Source of the DNA: Stropharia rugosoannulata
Taxonomy: Eukaryota; Basidiomycota; Agaricomycetes; Agaricales; Strophariaceae
Assembly (NCBI GenBank): GCA_028532985.1
Contig: JANCIK010000004.1
Coordinates: forward strand, 1,364,001-1,428,000
Direction of reading: 5' to 3'
DNA length: 64,000 nucleotides
Numbering within the stretch: position 1 is the stretch's first letter; every line of letters starts with the position of its first letter. Under the pieces are notes generated by a model. That model worked only from the letters and a program-made list of their open reading frames with translations, was not told the origin of the DNA and did not search any database. Positions 1 through 11,478 of the stretch are shown piece by piece. The position numbers were made by a program, and so were the translations under genes.

Positions 1-16
1 TGGCATATCATTATAG

Positions 17-47
17 GAATCTGGTCTAATCGGAAACCAGAATGCTC

Positions 48-81
<34 letters not shown>

Positions 82-136
82 GCAGCAGCAGCAGCAGCAA
101 ACCCAAACACAACAACATTCACCCGAGCAATCCTAA
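17..136 (+). CDS. 3' terminal exon of an unidentified protein with a C-terminal poly-glutamine tract (partial)
   Basis: The sequence before position 17 ends in TTATAG, a good 3' splice site, and an open frame runs from 17 to a TAA at 134-136. It reads ESGLIGNQNA, then 18 glutamines, then TQTQQHSPEQS and stop. The in-frame TAG at 14-16 supports placing the exon start after the intron rather than earlier. The rest of the gene lies to the left of the window, so the product cannot be named. Poly-Q tails are frequent in fungal transcriptional and chromatin regulators, but that is only a hint. The frame and stop are clear; function is unknown. Confidence 0.6.
47..100 (+). repeat. CAA/CAG trinucleotide repeat coding for 18 glutamines
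   Basis: Eighteen consecutive glutamine codons, first a run of CAA, then six CAG, then a final CAA. The repeat is in frame inside the terminal exon and is likely to vary in length between strains. Confidence 0.9.
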
Positions 137-843
137 ATTAGTAGACCTTGCTGCTAGAATGTCATTGCGCAGTAAGTAAGATTTGTTCTATGTATCTAGT
201 TAGTATCGTCCACCATTTGTGTATAATTTGTGTATACTCGTTGTGACATCGATGACATATCACACTTCTAGTTCACGTTTGACGGTTGTTAAGAAGATGT
301 GCATAAGTGAAGACGTGGGAAATTCGGCTCCGCCAAGGTACAGCGGTCGTGGATGTCCAGTTTGAGTGCGGCACAAAGTGCTCAAGTTGAGACCAAGGAG
401 AGGAGGAAAGCTTGGCGTCACTGACGACGTATGTAGCCCTAATGTAGCCGCGCACATACACCATGGGCAGGCAATGCTGAGGAGGACGGGGCTCCGCGTT
501 GGAAACTTTGGTGGGAGTGTCTTATAAAAAGAAAAACAGGCCGCAGACAAGCCGCTGACGGGGAAAGCAGTCCGAGGGTACAGCGGGCGGTGTTCGGATG
601 AAGAGCCTGTGACTTTTGCAGGGTTGTGACAAGGCAAGGAGAGTGACTGCCATGGACAGTCCGGACTTGTCATGCCCCTGCGCTGATAAAAAGTGAACTC
701 AGCTGGCTTAAACGCCCTTTACCTCTTTACACCCTCTCCACCGTTCCCCATTTTCGCCTTTCTCTCTCCGCCCTTTCGCTTCGTCTTACCAGGGGCAACT
801 GTCTCCTTACCCCTGCTAGCCAGCACACCGCACATCACCCACT
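137..843. other. Intergenic region upstream of the GH5 glucanase gene
   Basis: About 700 bp between the poly-Q gene stop and the GH5 start. A TATAAAA-like element lies at about 522-528. The last 130 bp before the ATG are pyrimidine-rich (CTCTTTACACCCTCTCC and similar), as is common in fungal core promoters. A minus-strand reading frame of 137 codons (260-673) crosses it but has no recognisable domain. Confidence 0.5.
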
Positions 844-3650
844 ATGGCCGCCAGCAACTCTGCGCGCAATGTCCCCTACGACCCCCTCCCTCTCACCGGC
901 GACGACGTCTCCAACGCCCTCTACAATGCTCCCCCCTCCCCCGACCCCCGCCTCTCGAGCTACCACACCCCCCAAATGAACCCCAGCGAACTCGCGTTGG
1001 ACGAACACTCAATACCCTCAGGTGCAGCGCAACCGCGATTTCTAGGCGCCGCCCTATACGATTCCCCAGGTTCACCCAATCTCCGCGATTCTTTTGCTTC
1101 CTCTCAACACACCGTCTCAGCATCGGAATATAGTTCCTCCGTGTACGCCCTAAACGACCCTTCTGGTCAGGGTCGTTTCGAAGGGCGCTACCGCGATGAC
1201 CCCCGCGATGATTACAGCGGGGTTCCGATGAATTCAATGCCGTCAACAGGCAGAGCACTGGAAGAGAAGCGTGCTGCGTACTCTCCGCCCAAAGCCAAGT
1301 CGAGAAGAACAATGATAATCCTCGCTGTCGTTGCCGGTATTATCATTGTCCTTGCTGCAGTCATTATTCCGGTATATCTCTTTGTGGTGAAACCTAACAA
1401 CAACAGTAGTCAAAACCACTCGGAAAATGCATCCTCTGGGAAAGATCACAACACATCAAAGCCATCTGGGACCTCGTCCGCGGCAACACCAACGCAGTCT
1501 GCTGTTCCCATAACCGGAGGCGATGGGTCTTTAATCACCATGGACGATGGGACGACGTTCGTTTATCAGAATAAATTTGGCGGTTATTGGTATTTCGACG
1601 AAAATGATCCGTTCAACAATGGGGCGAGGGCTCAGAGCTGGACTCCTGCTCTGAACGAGACATTCAACTATGGGGTTGACAAGATCAGAGGGTACGCTTG
1701 AGTCGTCTCCGTTTTGGCACACTTATTCTAATCAAATTCGCTAGTGTAAACTTTGGTGGATGGTTGTTAACGGAACCAGTGAGTTATATTTTGATTATAG
1801 CCGTGCTGGCGTCTGATCATTATCCCTAGTTTATGTTAGTGATGATTATCTTGTGATGGACAATATACTCATAGTATTCTTGTCAGTGCTCCAGCGTTAT
1901 ATGAGAAGTACTTGAACAGTCCGACAGTTGCTATTGACGAGTGGACGTTGTCTCAAAACATGGCTGCTGACACTGCCGGGGGCGGTATTGGCCAGCTGGA
2001 AACTCATTACAAGACATTCATTGTGCGTATAACGCAGTGCATCGCATCGAAAATACTAAAATGTACCATTTATAGACGGAACAAGATTTTGCGCAAGTCG
2101 CTGGAGCAGGTCTCAACTATATCCGTATCCCAATTGGTTACTGGGCCATCGAGACGCGAGACGATGAACCTTTCTTACCCCAGGTTTCTTGGACGTCAGT
2201 TAATTCCTGTACAATAACAATGTCTATTGCTGATATCGGGGCGAACAGGTACTTCTTGAAAGCCATCAAATGGGCTAGGAAATATGGCTTGCGAATTAAT
2301 CTTGATCTGCATGCTATGCCGGGAAGTCAGAATGGCTGGAATCACTCTGGTCGCTTAGGCACTATCGGATTCCTTAACGGTCCCATGGGTTACGCCAATG
2401 CGCAACGTGGTCTTGACTACATCCGCATCATAGCCGAGTTTATCTCTCAACCTCAGTACAAGGATGTCGTAGCAATTTTCGGTTTCATGAATGAGCCTCA
2501 GGCTGCTTTCATTGGGCAAGATGCTCTTTCGAGATTGTGCGCCTCTCGTGTTCATATAATCACTATATAGTATTGACTTCATTTTGTTTCTATTTAGCTA
2601 TTACGAAGCATACCAGATTATCCGTACTGCAGGTGGCACGGGCGAAGGTAATGGGCCATGGGTATCTATGCATGATGCATTTCTTCCCCGAAGCAGATGG
2701 TTCGGATTTTTACCTAATGCAGATCGTCTGACTCTGGATTCCCATCCATACCTCGCATTTAACGGTCAATCTTCAGCTCCTATGTCATCATATGCAACTA
2801 CCCCATGCACAACATGGGGTGGGGATGTCAACTCTACCAGCGCATCGTTTGGTTTGGCAAACGCGGGCGAATTCAGTAACGCCGTCACTGATTGTGGTCT
2901 TTTCCTCAACGGCGTCAACTTGGGAAATCGGTATGATGGGACTTATACTATGGGTAACTTCCCCTCGCAGGGAAGCTGTACTCCATGGACAGATTGGCAG
3001 AACTATACCCCCCAAATGAAGCAAGACATTACGAATTTTGCTCTTGCTAGTATGGACGCTTTACAGGTGCAGCTATTATTACTAGTTATAAAGCAACAGT
3101 ACTAAAATTATTGCAGGATTACTTCTTCTGGACATGGAAGATTGGGAACTCAAGTGTGTCAGGAACTGTCGAATCACCAGCTTGGTCATACCAACTTGGA
3201 CTCGAGAATGGATGGATGCCAACAGACCCTCGGGCAGCCATTGGTACGTGCGGCAATACAAACCCCTGGAGTCCTCCCCTTGCGGCTTGGCAGACTGGTG
3301 GCGCTGGCGCTGGCAACATTCCTGCCAGCGCAACGTCGGCTGCGGCCTGGCCTCCAGCTACATTCAGCACCGGCGGTTCTCTTTCCACTTTGCCAGTATA
3401 CACGCCAACAGGCAGCTTAGTGACACTTCCGGCACCCACATTTACAAGCATTGGAAGCACGGCTACAATCAATGCAGGCAGTGGATGGAACAATGCTGCT
3501 GACAATGCCCCGATGAACGTAGCCATCTCCGGCTGCACATATCTCGACCCTTGGGTTAATCCCACTACTCCCGCACCACCTCAATGTCCTGCCGGTCCTT
3601 CTCGCAGAGAAGCAGCACCTTCTCAGATTACACCTGCTCCTCAGTCATGA
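844..3650 (+). CDS. GH5 exo-beta-1,3-glucanase (glucan 1,3-beta-glucosidase) with an N-terminal membrane anchor
   Basis: Hydrolyses beta-1,3-glucan chains from their ends, probably at the cell surface for wall remodelling. Eight exons (844-1691, 1745-1778, 1830-1834, 1887-2022, 2076-2194, 2249-2536, 2598-3066, 3117-3650) join to an open frame of 810 residues. Residues 1 to about 155 are a Ser/Pro-rich cytoplasmic segment. A hydrophobic stretch near residues 156-182 (IILAVVAGIIIVLAAVIIP) follows a basic SRR stop, giving a type II membrane topology, and an Asn/Ser/Thr-rich stalk comes next. The catalytic domain shows GGWLLTEPFI, YIRIPIGYWAI, LDLHAMPGSQNGWNHSG, the acid/base Glu in FMNEPQ and the likely nucleophile Glu in NAGEFSNA, then DYFFWTWK. 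The tail beyond about residue 690 is Pro/Ser/Thr-rich. One exon is only 5 nt and is needed to keep the conserved PFI motif. The family assignment is firm. Confidence 0.93.
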
Positions 3651-3998
3651 CCGTTCCTACGCCTAACATACGTCTAACGTTTGTTTGGTGTTTGCCCTTC
3701 TTCAATCCGTACATATTGCTCGCTCGCTTTCGTAACTAGGACTCTCGGACTGACAATCTCAGCGCACAAGCACACTCATTTATAGTCGTAATTGTTACAT
3801 ATAACTTACGTATTGTAGGTATAAAACCTAAGCTTTGGCTTCCTACATAAAGTAAGGTACCTAATTTCAGAGGACAATAATTATATATAACAGAGTTGAC
3901 TGGCATCAGTTGGCTTTCAAACTGGTTGGGCATTGTAGCAGGATGTACGTTATCATTTCACTCTACATATCAGTTTCACGAGATATCGTTCACTTCAC
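3651..3998. other. Convergent 3' intergenic region
   Basis: About 350 bp, AT-rich, between the GH5 stop and the stop of the small minus-strand gene. It probably holds both 3' untranslated regions. No further gene seen. Confidence 0.5.
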
Positions 3999-4383
3999 TC
4001 AGTGTTCACCACTTGTTGTAGCATATCTATCTTCGAGATCTTCTTGACCTCCGAATCCCCCTTCGAAGTCTCTATCGATGGGATGCGTGGAGACAGGTTC
4101 TGAGGGCGTTTTGCCTCCGTCTTCTTTCTGTGATAGACTTTCGCGTATAACTTTGAGTTGCTTCAGTTCCTGGCAGGCAAAACGCATAATCGCTAAGTAT
4201 ACCAATCGTACGACTTAGATTGTAACTGGGAGACTTACCTTCTGGTGAATGTACGAAGTTTCTTCTGCTTGTTCTTTCTGTTTCCATGTCTTATCCTGCC
4301 ACATGATAAATTATAATGTTAGATATACTACATAGTCAATTGGCAAAAATAAGGACTTGGGAAGTTGCACCGGCTGAAGACAT
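3999..4383 (-). CDS. Small spliced protein, ATPase-inhibitor (IF1/IATP)-like helix
   Basis: Three exons on the minus strand (4383-4357, 4295-4239, 4169-3999) join in frame into 84 residues: MSSAGATSQ, then DKTWKQKEQAEETSYIHQK, then ELKQLKVIRESL and an acidic Gly/Asp-rich tail ending TTSGEH. The middle is a charged amphipathic helix with the KxEQAEExxYIxQKExxQLKxLRE spacing of mitochondrial F1-ATPase inhibitor proteins. It lacks the arginine-rich presequence expected for a matrix protein, and the first donor (GTCCTT) is weak, so the N-terminus may be different. The second intron has a perfect GTAAGT donor. If the assignment holds, it would bind F1-ATPase during energy loss. An unrelated short coiled-coil protein is the main alternative. 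Confidence 0.5.
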
Positions 4384-5231
4384 GCTCAAGTGTGCTGATT
4401 TGGTGCTGACGATATGAAGTGGTGTTGGTGTCAGGTTGAGGATCCGAAGAATTTGGAACAAATTTGGAACTTTGAGCCAAATGCGCAGCGGAGTCGTAGG
4501 AAGTCGTTGATGTCATGCGGCTTGCATGCGGCGCGGATGTTGTTTTACATAATCTAAAAATAACTCTGATTGTACAACTGGTTTGGCGGGCTACTAGCCG
4601 CCACCTTGACTCGGCGGGTCCAGTCTCTAATACTCTCTAATGTCTTCAGATACCCGGCTAACTCTCGTATCTATGCTTGATTGTCTTGCGTTAAATTCTC
4701 TTTCTCCACAAAAAATGCATGGCTCAGCTCGGGACTCGACTGCCTAGAACTGTTGGTACCTAATATACATCCGAATTAATGCATCATTCCGGTTTACTAA
4801 CTGGTCTACTACTGCCACCAGTCACTACTTATAGCTCGTTATTATTCTCTGGTGTGCTTCCGGCCACTACTGTGCCTCATTTCCCGATGGGCATGATCAC
4901 ACAGCTGACCGCTTCTGCAGGAAAATGGGTTCTGCTGCGATGTGGCCACCTGACTAGCGCGACGAGGGACCTCGTGAAGCCCGTCATTCGTTCTCGTTTT
5001 CTCGGAGTTGTTTGCGCGGGTCTGCGCACCGAAGTGCTACTTCTTCCGAGTTGCAGACGGCGGGCCATATGGATCGCAGAGCCAAACTCATAGACGCATA
5101 GCAACTATTGATAGAAAGACGCCGCCCGCTCTGCACTATCTAATGCCTCCTGCTCAAAAAGTATATAAGCATTGGATTATGGCCTTCTTTTGTGCAGTGA
5201 AGGCAATCCCCCGAATTACCGCTAGCTCACT
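4384..5231. other. Divergent intergenic region between the small protein and the GH55 gene
   Basis: About 850 bp shared by two divergently transcribed genes. A 104-codon plus-strand frame (4779-5093) crosses it without any recognisable domain, and I do not regard it as a gene. The right end carries a TATA element. Confidence 0.5.
5162..5169 (+). promoter_or_regulatory. TATA box of the GH55 gene
   Basis: TATATAAG, 63 nt upstream of the GH55 start codon at 5232, a usual distance for fungal secreted-enzyme genes. Confidence 0.55.
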
Positions 5232-8200
5232 ATGATTCTAAGCTCTTTGTACTTCAGTCTACTACTTAGCTGGCTTGCTGTCGGTGTTCTGGGACTTGGT
5301 ACATCATGTACTGCACCCCTAGGTCCTGGAACGGCAGCACCGGGCGATCCCTTCTGGCTGGAAAATATCAAACACCAAGGGACGTCTGCCTTCAACCCCG
5401 ATCCAAGTGGTTATCAGGTATTCAGAAACGTTAAAGTCCGTGCACCCTGCCACGTCCTGTCCGACTTGATAACTCATTTTAATATAACAGGACTTCGGCG
5501 CCAAGGGTGATGGCGTCACGGACGATACCGCTGCTATCAAGTACAGTCTGAACCTAAAGCTTGCAAATTCTTGGAATTGACTGGTTAACCCTAGTGCTGC
5601 AATTGCATCCGGAAACCGTTGTGGCGATAGTTGTGCCTCCTCTACGCAAGTCAATTTTCTGCGGCATATTTTATCTGTATGCTGAACATAAGCCCAGCTT
5701 ATCTCCAGCTGTCATCTTCTTCCCTTCAGGGTAAGGGCTCAATCTATTATTTCTGTATCCAGACTGACAAATAGAGCAGGACATATGTGATCTCAACGCC
5801 TATTATTGCATTATACTATTCGCAACTCATTGGCGACGCACGATCGCCTCCAACGCTCTTGGCAACTGCAAACTTCAATGGTATAGCCATCATAGGTAGC
5901 CGGCTAATGCTCTCAGATATAATCACTGTCACCGGATTTAAACACGACCTTTACAGATGCCGACCCATACCTTCCAGGAGGAGCACAGTTCTATGTGAAC
6001 CAAAACAACTTGTAAGTTTTGTTGATGTGAAGATGAGTCACTATGCATTACTTATCGTGCATTGTCAAAGTTTCCGCTCAGTGAGGAACTTCGTTATTGA
6101 TCTAAGACAGTGAGGACCTTGTCTCTATCATCATTAGGTCATATATCAAATGTTCATGCAGAATTCCTTCAACAACGACCGGAACTGGATTCCACTGGCA
6201 AGGGGCACAATCTACATCATTAATGAACATTGTCGTTGAAATGTCCACGGCTTCTGACACTGCCCATCAAGGTCGGTCTTGAGCTATACTGAGGATGACG
6301 ACTGAGTAACTAATGCGCTTCAACCCTCAGGTATATTTATGGAAAATGGAAGGTATTGTGAATGTATTTTTTTGCTCAAAAGCACTCGCCAACGCTTATG
6401 TTCTCAAGCGGAGGCTTCTTGGGGGATCTTGTCTTCAACGGAGGTCTGTATGCAGTCAACTCTTCGTTCTTGTAGTATATTTAACCCCATACAGGAAAGT
6501 TCGGCATGTGGGTCGGCAACCAACAGTATGTGTTTCTCCTCGTAGTGTGTTTTCTTTCTTTTTATAAAATTTCTAAATAGGTTCACTGTTCGCAACGTGA
6601 CCGTCAACAATGCTCAATCTGCAATCTTTAGCAATTGGAACTGGGGTTGGTACTTCCCATTGAAGTAAAAAGACAACGGAAATTAATGGCATTATCTTTC
6701 TTGAGGTTGGACTTACCAAGGAGTCACCATCAATAATTGTCAAGTATGTTGATACTTTAATCCTTTAAACGTCTGTTGATCTGACTATTGACTATCTCAG
6801 GTTGCATTCGACGTGGCAACGGGAGGCATACCATCGGGCACCCAGGTATTTGTACATTCTCACACTCAGACTAGGTGGAGACTCAATGTTTTATTAGACA
6901 TCTGGCTCCTTGGTCATCATTGACGCAACTATCAATAATACTCCAATATTCGTTCGTACTTCTGTTCCCAGTGATGGGACTCTCGATGGATCTCTGGTCA
7001 TCAATAACGCAAAGCTCACTAATGTTCCAATCGCTGTTGGTGTCCAGTCAACCGGCGAGACGGTGCTCGCTGGAGGCACACTCACAATCGAGTCTTGGGG
7101 ACAAGGAAACGTCTTCCATGGCTCTGAAGCTACAGGAACTTTTACCCAGGGAACAATTGTCTCTGCAAGTAAACCGGCTTCATTGTTGGATTCTTCTGGG
7201 AAAATATTTGGGCGGACCCATCCACAATATGCTGCCTTCTCTCCAAGCCAATTTGTCAGTGTCAAGGATAACGGTGCTAAAGGTGACGGTGTTACGGATG
7301 ATACCGCTGCCATTAATGCTGTCTTTAGCAAGGTAACTTATATACCTACCCGACGGCCTGTTAACAAAAATGAACTAACCGAACCGCCTACATAGTTCGC
7401 AGGCTGCAAAATTATATTCTTTGATGCTGGAACCTACATTGTTACATCTACAATTACCATTCCAGCTGGTACACAGGTAGTGGGCGAAGCTTGGTCCGTT
7501 ATAGCGGGTAAAGGCACCGCATTCTCCAACGTGAATTCACCAACGCCTATCGTCCGGGTCGGAGCTTCAGGTTCTCAAGGTATCATGGAAATAACTGATA
7601 TGCTTTTCACCACTATTGGTCCAAGTGTGTATAAACCCGTCGTTAAATTTAAGTATAGGATTTTTATTTGTAAATTCATAGCTCCCGGAGCCATTGTTCT
7701 AGAATGGAATGTGCAACAGCCGGCCGGACAAACTGGAGCAACGGGCATGTGGGATTCTCATATCAGGTGAGAGATTGTCTGACAGTCTTGACTTGTCGTC
7801 GTTCAACCTAAGGCGACTGTTGCAGACTCGGAGGAGGTATGTTTGCACAAAAACAAAACTGCACTGGACGTCACTGATACTACCTGTCAAAGCTGCTGGT
7901 ACCAATCTAGAGCCATCGACATGTCCCAACACTGGAAGTGGTGGAACCACTAATTGTTTCGCTGCTTTCTTGGCCTTTCATCTTACTCCTCAGTCCACTG
8001 CCTACTTAGAGGTAAATTATGACATTTTCATGGGTTTCTCTTGATTTTCAAGACGATTCCGTGACAGGGTACTTGGGTATGGTTAGCTGATCACGACCTG
8101 GATGGGGATGGAAGCACTCAAGTCCAAATATACTCCGGTCGCGGCATTCTCTCAGAATCCGAGGGTCCCGTCTGGCTGATTGGAACTGGTGAGTGATACC

Positions 8201-8911
8201 CATACAATGCTACAGCTGATGCTGATGACAGGTATTCTCTGTATAGCTTGTGAGTTGGCTCATGTTGTCATACCTACTTGAAACTGAACGCAGCTATCAG
8301 CCGAGCATCACGTATTATACCAGTACAATTTGGTAAATGCTAAGAACCACTACATAGGGTTTATGCAGACGGAGACGGTACATGATTTAATATTTGACTA
8401 AAGTATCACCTTACTCAAAGGGATCTGAACAGCCTTACTTCCAACCAAGTCCGACCCCTCCTACTCCTTTTACGCCAGACTCTAGCTTCAACGATCCAAC
8501 AATTAGCCCATCTATGCCTGCTGCATGGGCACTCAACATTCAAACATCTTCTGATATTTTGATATACGGTAAGTGGCTCTTTGGACCTGTAACATTACTT
8601 TTCCTAACATATGGTCACTTGATTTAGGCGCTGGTTTCTATAGCTTTTTCCAGGTGTGTTTCAGATGCATGTCTGTTAGCTTTCTCCGAGTAACTTGAAC
8701 GATTATACAGGATTTCGTACAAACTTGTTTGGACAGCCATAGTTGCCAACCACAAATTGTAAACATAGATTCGACATCGACCGTGACCCTGTACAGTTTA
8801 TCAACGGTTGCATCTACCTTCCAACTTAGCATCAATCAACAAGGAATTATCAATCAAAGTGCCAATTCAAATGGCTTCGCTTCAACTGTTACTGCTTGGA
8901 GTAGAACATAA
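5232..8911 (+). CDS. GH55 exo-beta-1,3-glucanase, secreted
   Basis: A secreted beta-1,3-glucan hydrolase. A signal peptide covers residues 1 to about 22 (MILSSLYFSLLLSWLAVGVLG). Two right-handed beta-helix halves follow, each opening with the family motif: DFGAKGDGVTDDTAAI near the N-terminus and NGAKGDGVTDDTAAIN in the middle. Other family blocks are SPAVIFFPSGTYVIS, NFVIDLRQIP, GLEVHE-free GTQVVGEAWSVI, PGAIVLEWNVQQP, HHVLYQYNLVNAKNHY and AGFYSFFQDF. The gene has about twenty exons, several very small: a 33-nt exon at 5698-5730, an 11-nt exon at 7826-7836 and an apparent 3-nt exon at 8247-8249. The intron at 5646-5697 has a GC donor (GCAAGT). The stop converges with CDC45 137 bp away. Together with the GH5 gene this makes a local pair of beta-1,3-glucanases. 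Family assignment is firm; individual small exons need transcript evidence. Confidence 0.92.
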
Positions 8912-9048
8912 TTGCGCCTTGGGAATAAGGGGCTCGATGTAAAAAGATACAGATAAAGAGCAGTCATGTGAATTTAATGATTTAAATCGTGAAGTGAAAA
9001 GACAATTACTACTACTACTACTGTATTGGTTTAGTGTTCATTGGCCAA

Positions 9049-11478
9049 TCATTGGCATAAGCAATCCAGAAAAAGCTTTAAATCTTTCTTCGGGATTTTG
9101 AGAATGTTACTCTCAAAAGAAGCATATTCTGCTTCGGCATTCGCCTTTCGAGCAGCATTAATGAATGTGTAGGAGAATTCACTTTAAAAACATGAGAATC
9201 CCGTTACAATGAAATAGGAGGACCTACTTTCTGCGGACTTGGTTAAAATCCAAGGCACCCATCAAGCCGACAACGGTGTACATCCCTGTAGCTTCGTCAA
9301 GGCAAGCAATTACAAATGGTAGACTTTTCTTCTTGGATCCACCTATAGTAGTTCCTGGCAGCTGGTCACGTAGAGCGTCAACAAGCCAGGCAGCCAACCG
9401 CCCAAGCACTCCTGGATGAGCAAACAGAGCAAGATCTGGTCCTTGAGCCAGTACGACAACGCGATGGTTCCTCATCGTTCGAATATCCCGCTTGTCAATA
9501 ATTGATGTGCCTTGTCGAATGATTGCTCGCTGCAGAGACATTGACAGGTTGAGAGCATTACGCAAGGAAGTAATGCTCAATGAACGATAAGACATCATTT
9601 CCGCCACTGAGAGGAAAGATGGGCAACTTACTCGCTAAGGGCATCATAGGCTGTCCAAAAATTCTTCACCCACCATTGCGGTTCTGGGCTTTGACCGTCT
9701 TGTGCCTCTTTCAAATCTTCATTCCCACTAGGTTTGACTAGTTTATCTACATCGTCTGACCGATGATTTGTACCGTTATTCTTTGCATGAGTGGCGTCCC
9801 ATAACCGCGCTCCTCCAAACCATTCGCCGCCGTTCCTCATTCCTTCTATCTCGACCTCCATAGGCATTCCCGATGCGACGTCTAGCAATGCCCGTATGCC
9901 TTCGACTGCGTCAGCCGCTGAGAAAGGTTGAGCATGAAATCCATGACATCGCATGAATGAAGGGTACGAAAGTTCGATGAGACCGTATTCTGGAGCAATA
10001 TCATTAAGTTTTTGGATTAAAGACCTCTTCAAATCCATGTCCATATGCGAGTAAGGCTGCTGTGTCTGAGGTATTGAGAAGCTGGTTTTCAATCATGCAT
10101 TATTAAGAGAAGCGATATCATATTGAGGTAAGCAACTCACCCCATCTTCGCTAAAAGGCCCGTTAATCTTTGTCGGCCTTTTTCTTTCCATATTCCAAGC
10201 TTACTCGCGACATAACTTGAGTGGAACATAGCGTCGTACAGGGTCCAATGTCTGAAAAGCATAAACCGCAGCTCTTCACTTGTCCGAACACTTGTATCGT
10301 CAGGATTAATAGATAGTAGGGAATGTGCGTTATCGTCGTTTGCCGGCCGTGGATTTAGTCGGTATACTTCATCGTAATAGATGGAATGGTAGAGCTCATA
10401 TTTATCTCTAGATATTCGAGAGGTGATATATTGATAGGTTAATCCAAGGATAGCTAGCCTATAAAATATGTCAATAATCCTCCTAGAGCGTAAACATATG
10501 AATCGGTACCAGAGGAAATCATTGTCAACACGTTCAAGTAGTGTGGCCAAGATGTAGATAGTGCTCGAGGCGCTTTGCGCGTACCAAGAACCGGAAGTAT
10601 AATACTTATCTATTCTGGCCTTCAATCTGTCCCATTCTTCGATGGTGCGAATGTTCTATCAATCGGGTGTAAGAGTGAGCTAACTTCTTCAATATAAAGG
10701 CCGCACTCCTTGGTCCAGTCTCCTACGTTTACGTGGAGAATCGTTTCTTGAGTTCTTGCGTTTACCAGGCAATGACTGATCATCACTTTCTGTATCCCCT
10801 TCTGGATCGTCGGCAGTTTGCTCGTCTTCGTCCGAGAACTCGTCATCATCCTCGACAGGCTCCGGTTCATACTTCAACGTTGCATTATGAGGTTAATGCT
10901 GAACTGGTAGGAATGGATCATGATCATACCTCTAAGACTTCCCAAGCCCTCTTCTCTTCCTCGTACTTTGAAGTCGAGTCTTCATCATCCCAAATTAATA
11001 CTCGATTACCATTCTCTCCGCCCATATATAAATTCGTTAAACTGATGGGGCGCGATGAGTCGATGATATGTATGACGACCTTCAAACTCAGTCTCCCAAA
11101 GAATTCTTCTCTTGGTATGTCCAACACGTTCCCCATATTTATGAGGAGTAATGTGTGCAGCTAAAAGAAGGTTCGATCAGCTTAAGTACCGAACAAAATA
11201 AAACTGCGTACATCCGGAAAGTTAACAAGATCGTCAACGACATCGGTTACTTGTTCTGTGTCAGATACAGGTATTATCCGATAGCCAACATCATCTTGTT
11301 TGAACAGCATTGTGAGCATTCGAGCAGCACACAAAGCATCGACGTCAGGCGCGACCAACATTATAACCGAAGATGCGGAAGTGAGTGGAGAGCGACGGTG
11401 AGAAGAAAGGATGCCATTATAAGCTTGAAGATATGATCTGTTGTTGCCTGCTAGTTGCGGAGGGAGAAGATTCACCAT
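9049..11478 (-). CDS. CDC45: CDC45, replicative CMG helicase subunit
   Basis: CDC45 joins MCM2-7 and GINS to form the CMG helicase that unwinds DNA at replication forks in the nucleus. The start at 11478 (MVNLLPPQLAG) leads into the DHH-like VMLVAPDVDALCAARML-type block typical of CDC45. The second exon (LLLINMGNVLDIP) is followed by IIDSSRPISLTNLY. A long acidic segment (EDDDEFSDEDEQTADD) next to a basic KRKNSRNDSPRKRRR stretch, a likely nuclear signal, follows. Later blocks include SGSWYAQSASSTIYILAT, LRFMLFRHWTLYDAM, ELSYPSFMRCHGF and the terminal LKLFLDCLCQ. The first intron starts with GTACGC right after NFPD, which restores frame to LHTLLLIN. Several short introns interrupt the gene. 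Confidence 0.93.

Noticed and set aside
260..673. Minus-strand open frame of 137 codons with an ATG
   Set aside because: Lies in the promoter of the GH5 gene, has no domain and an irregular Ser/Pro/Cys composition.
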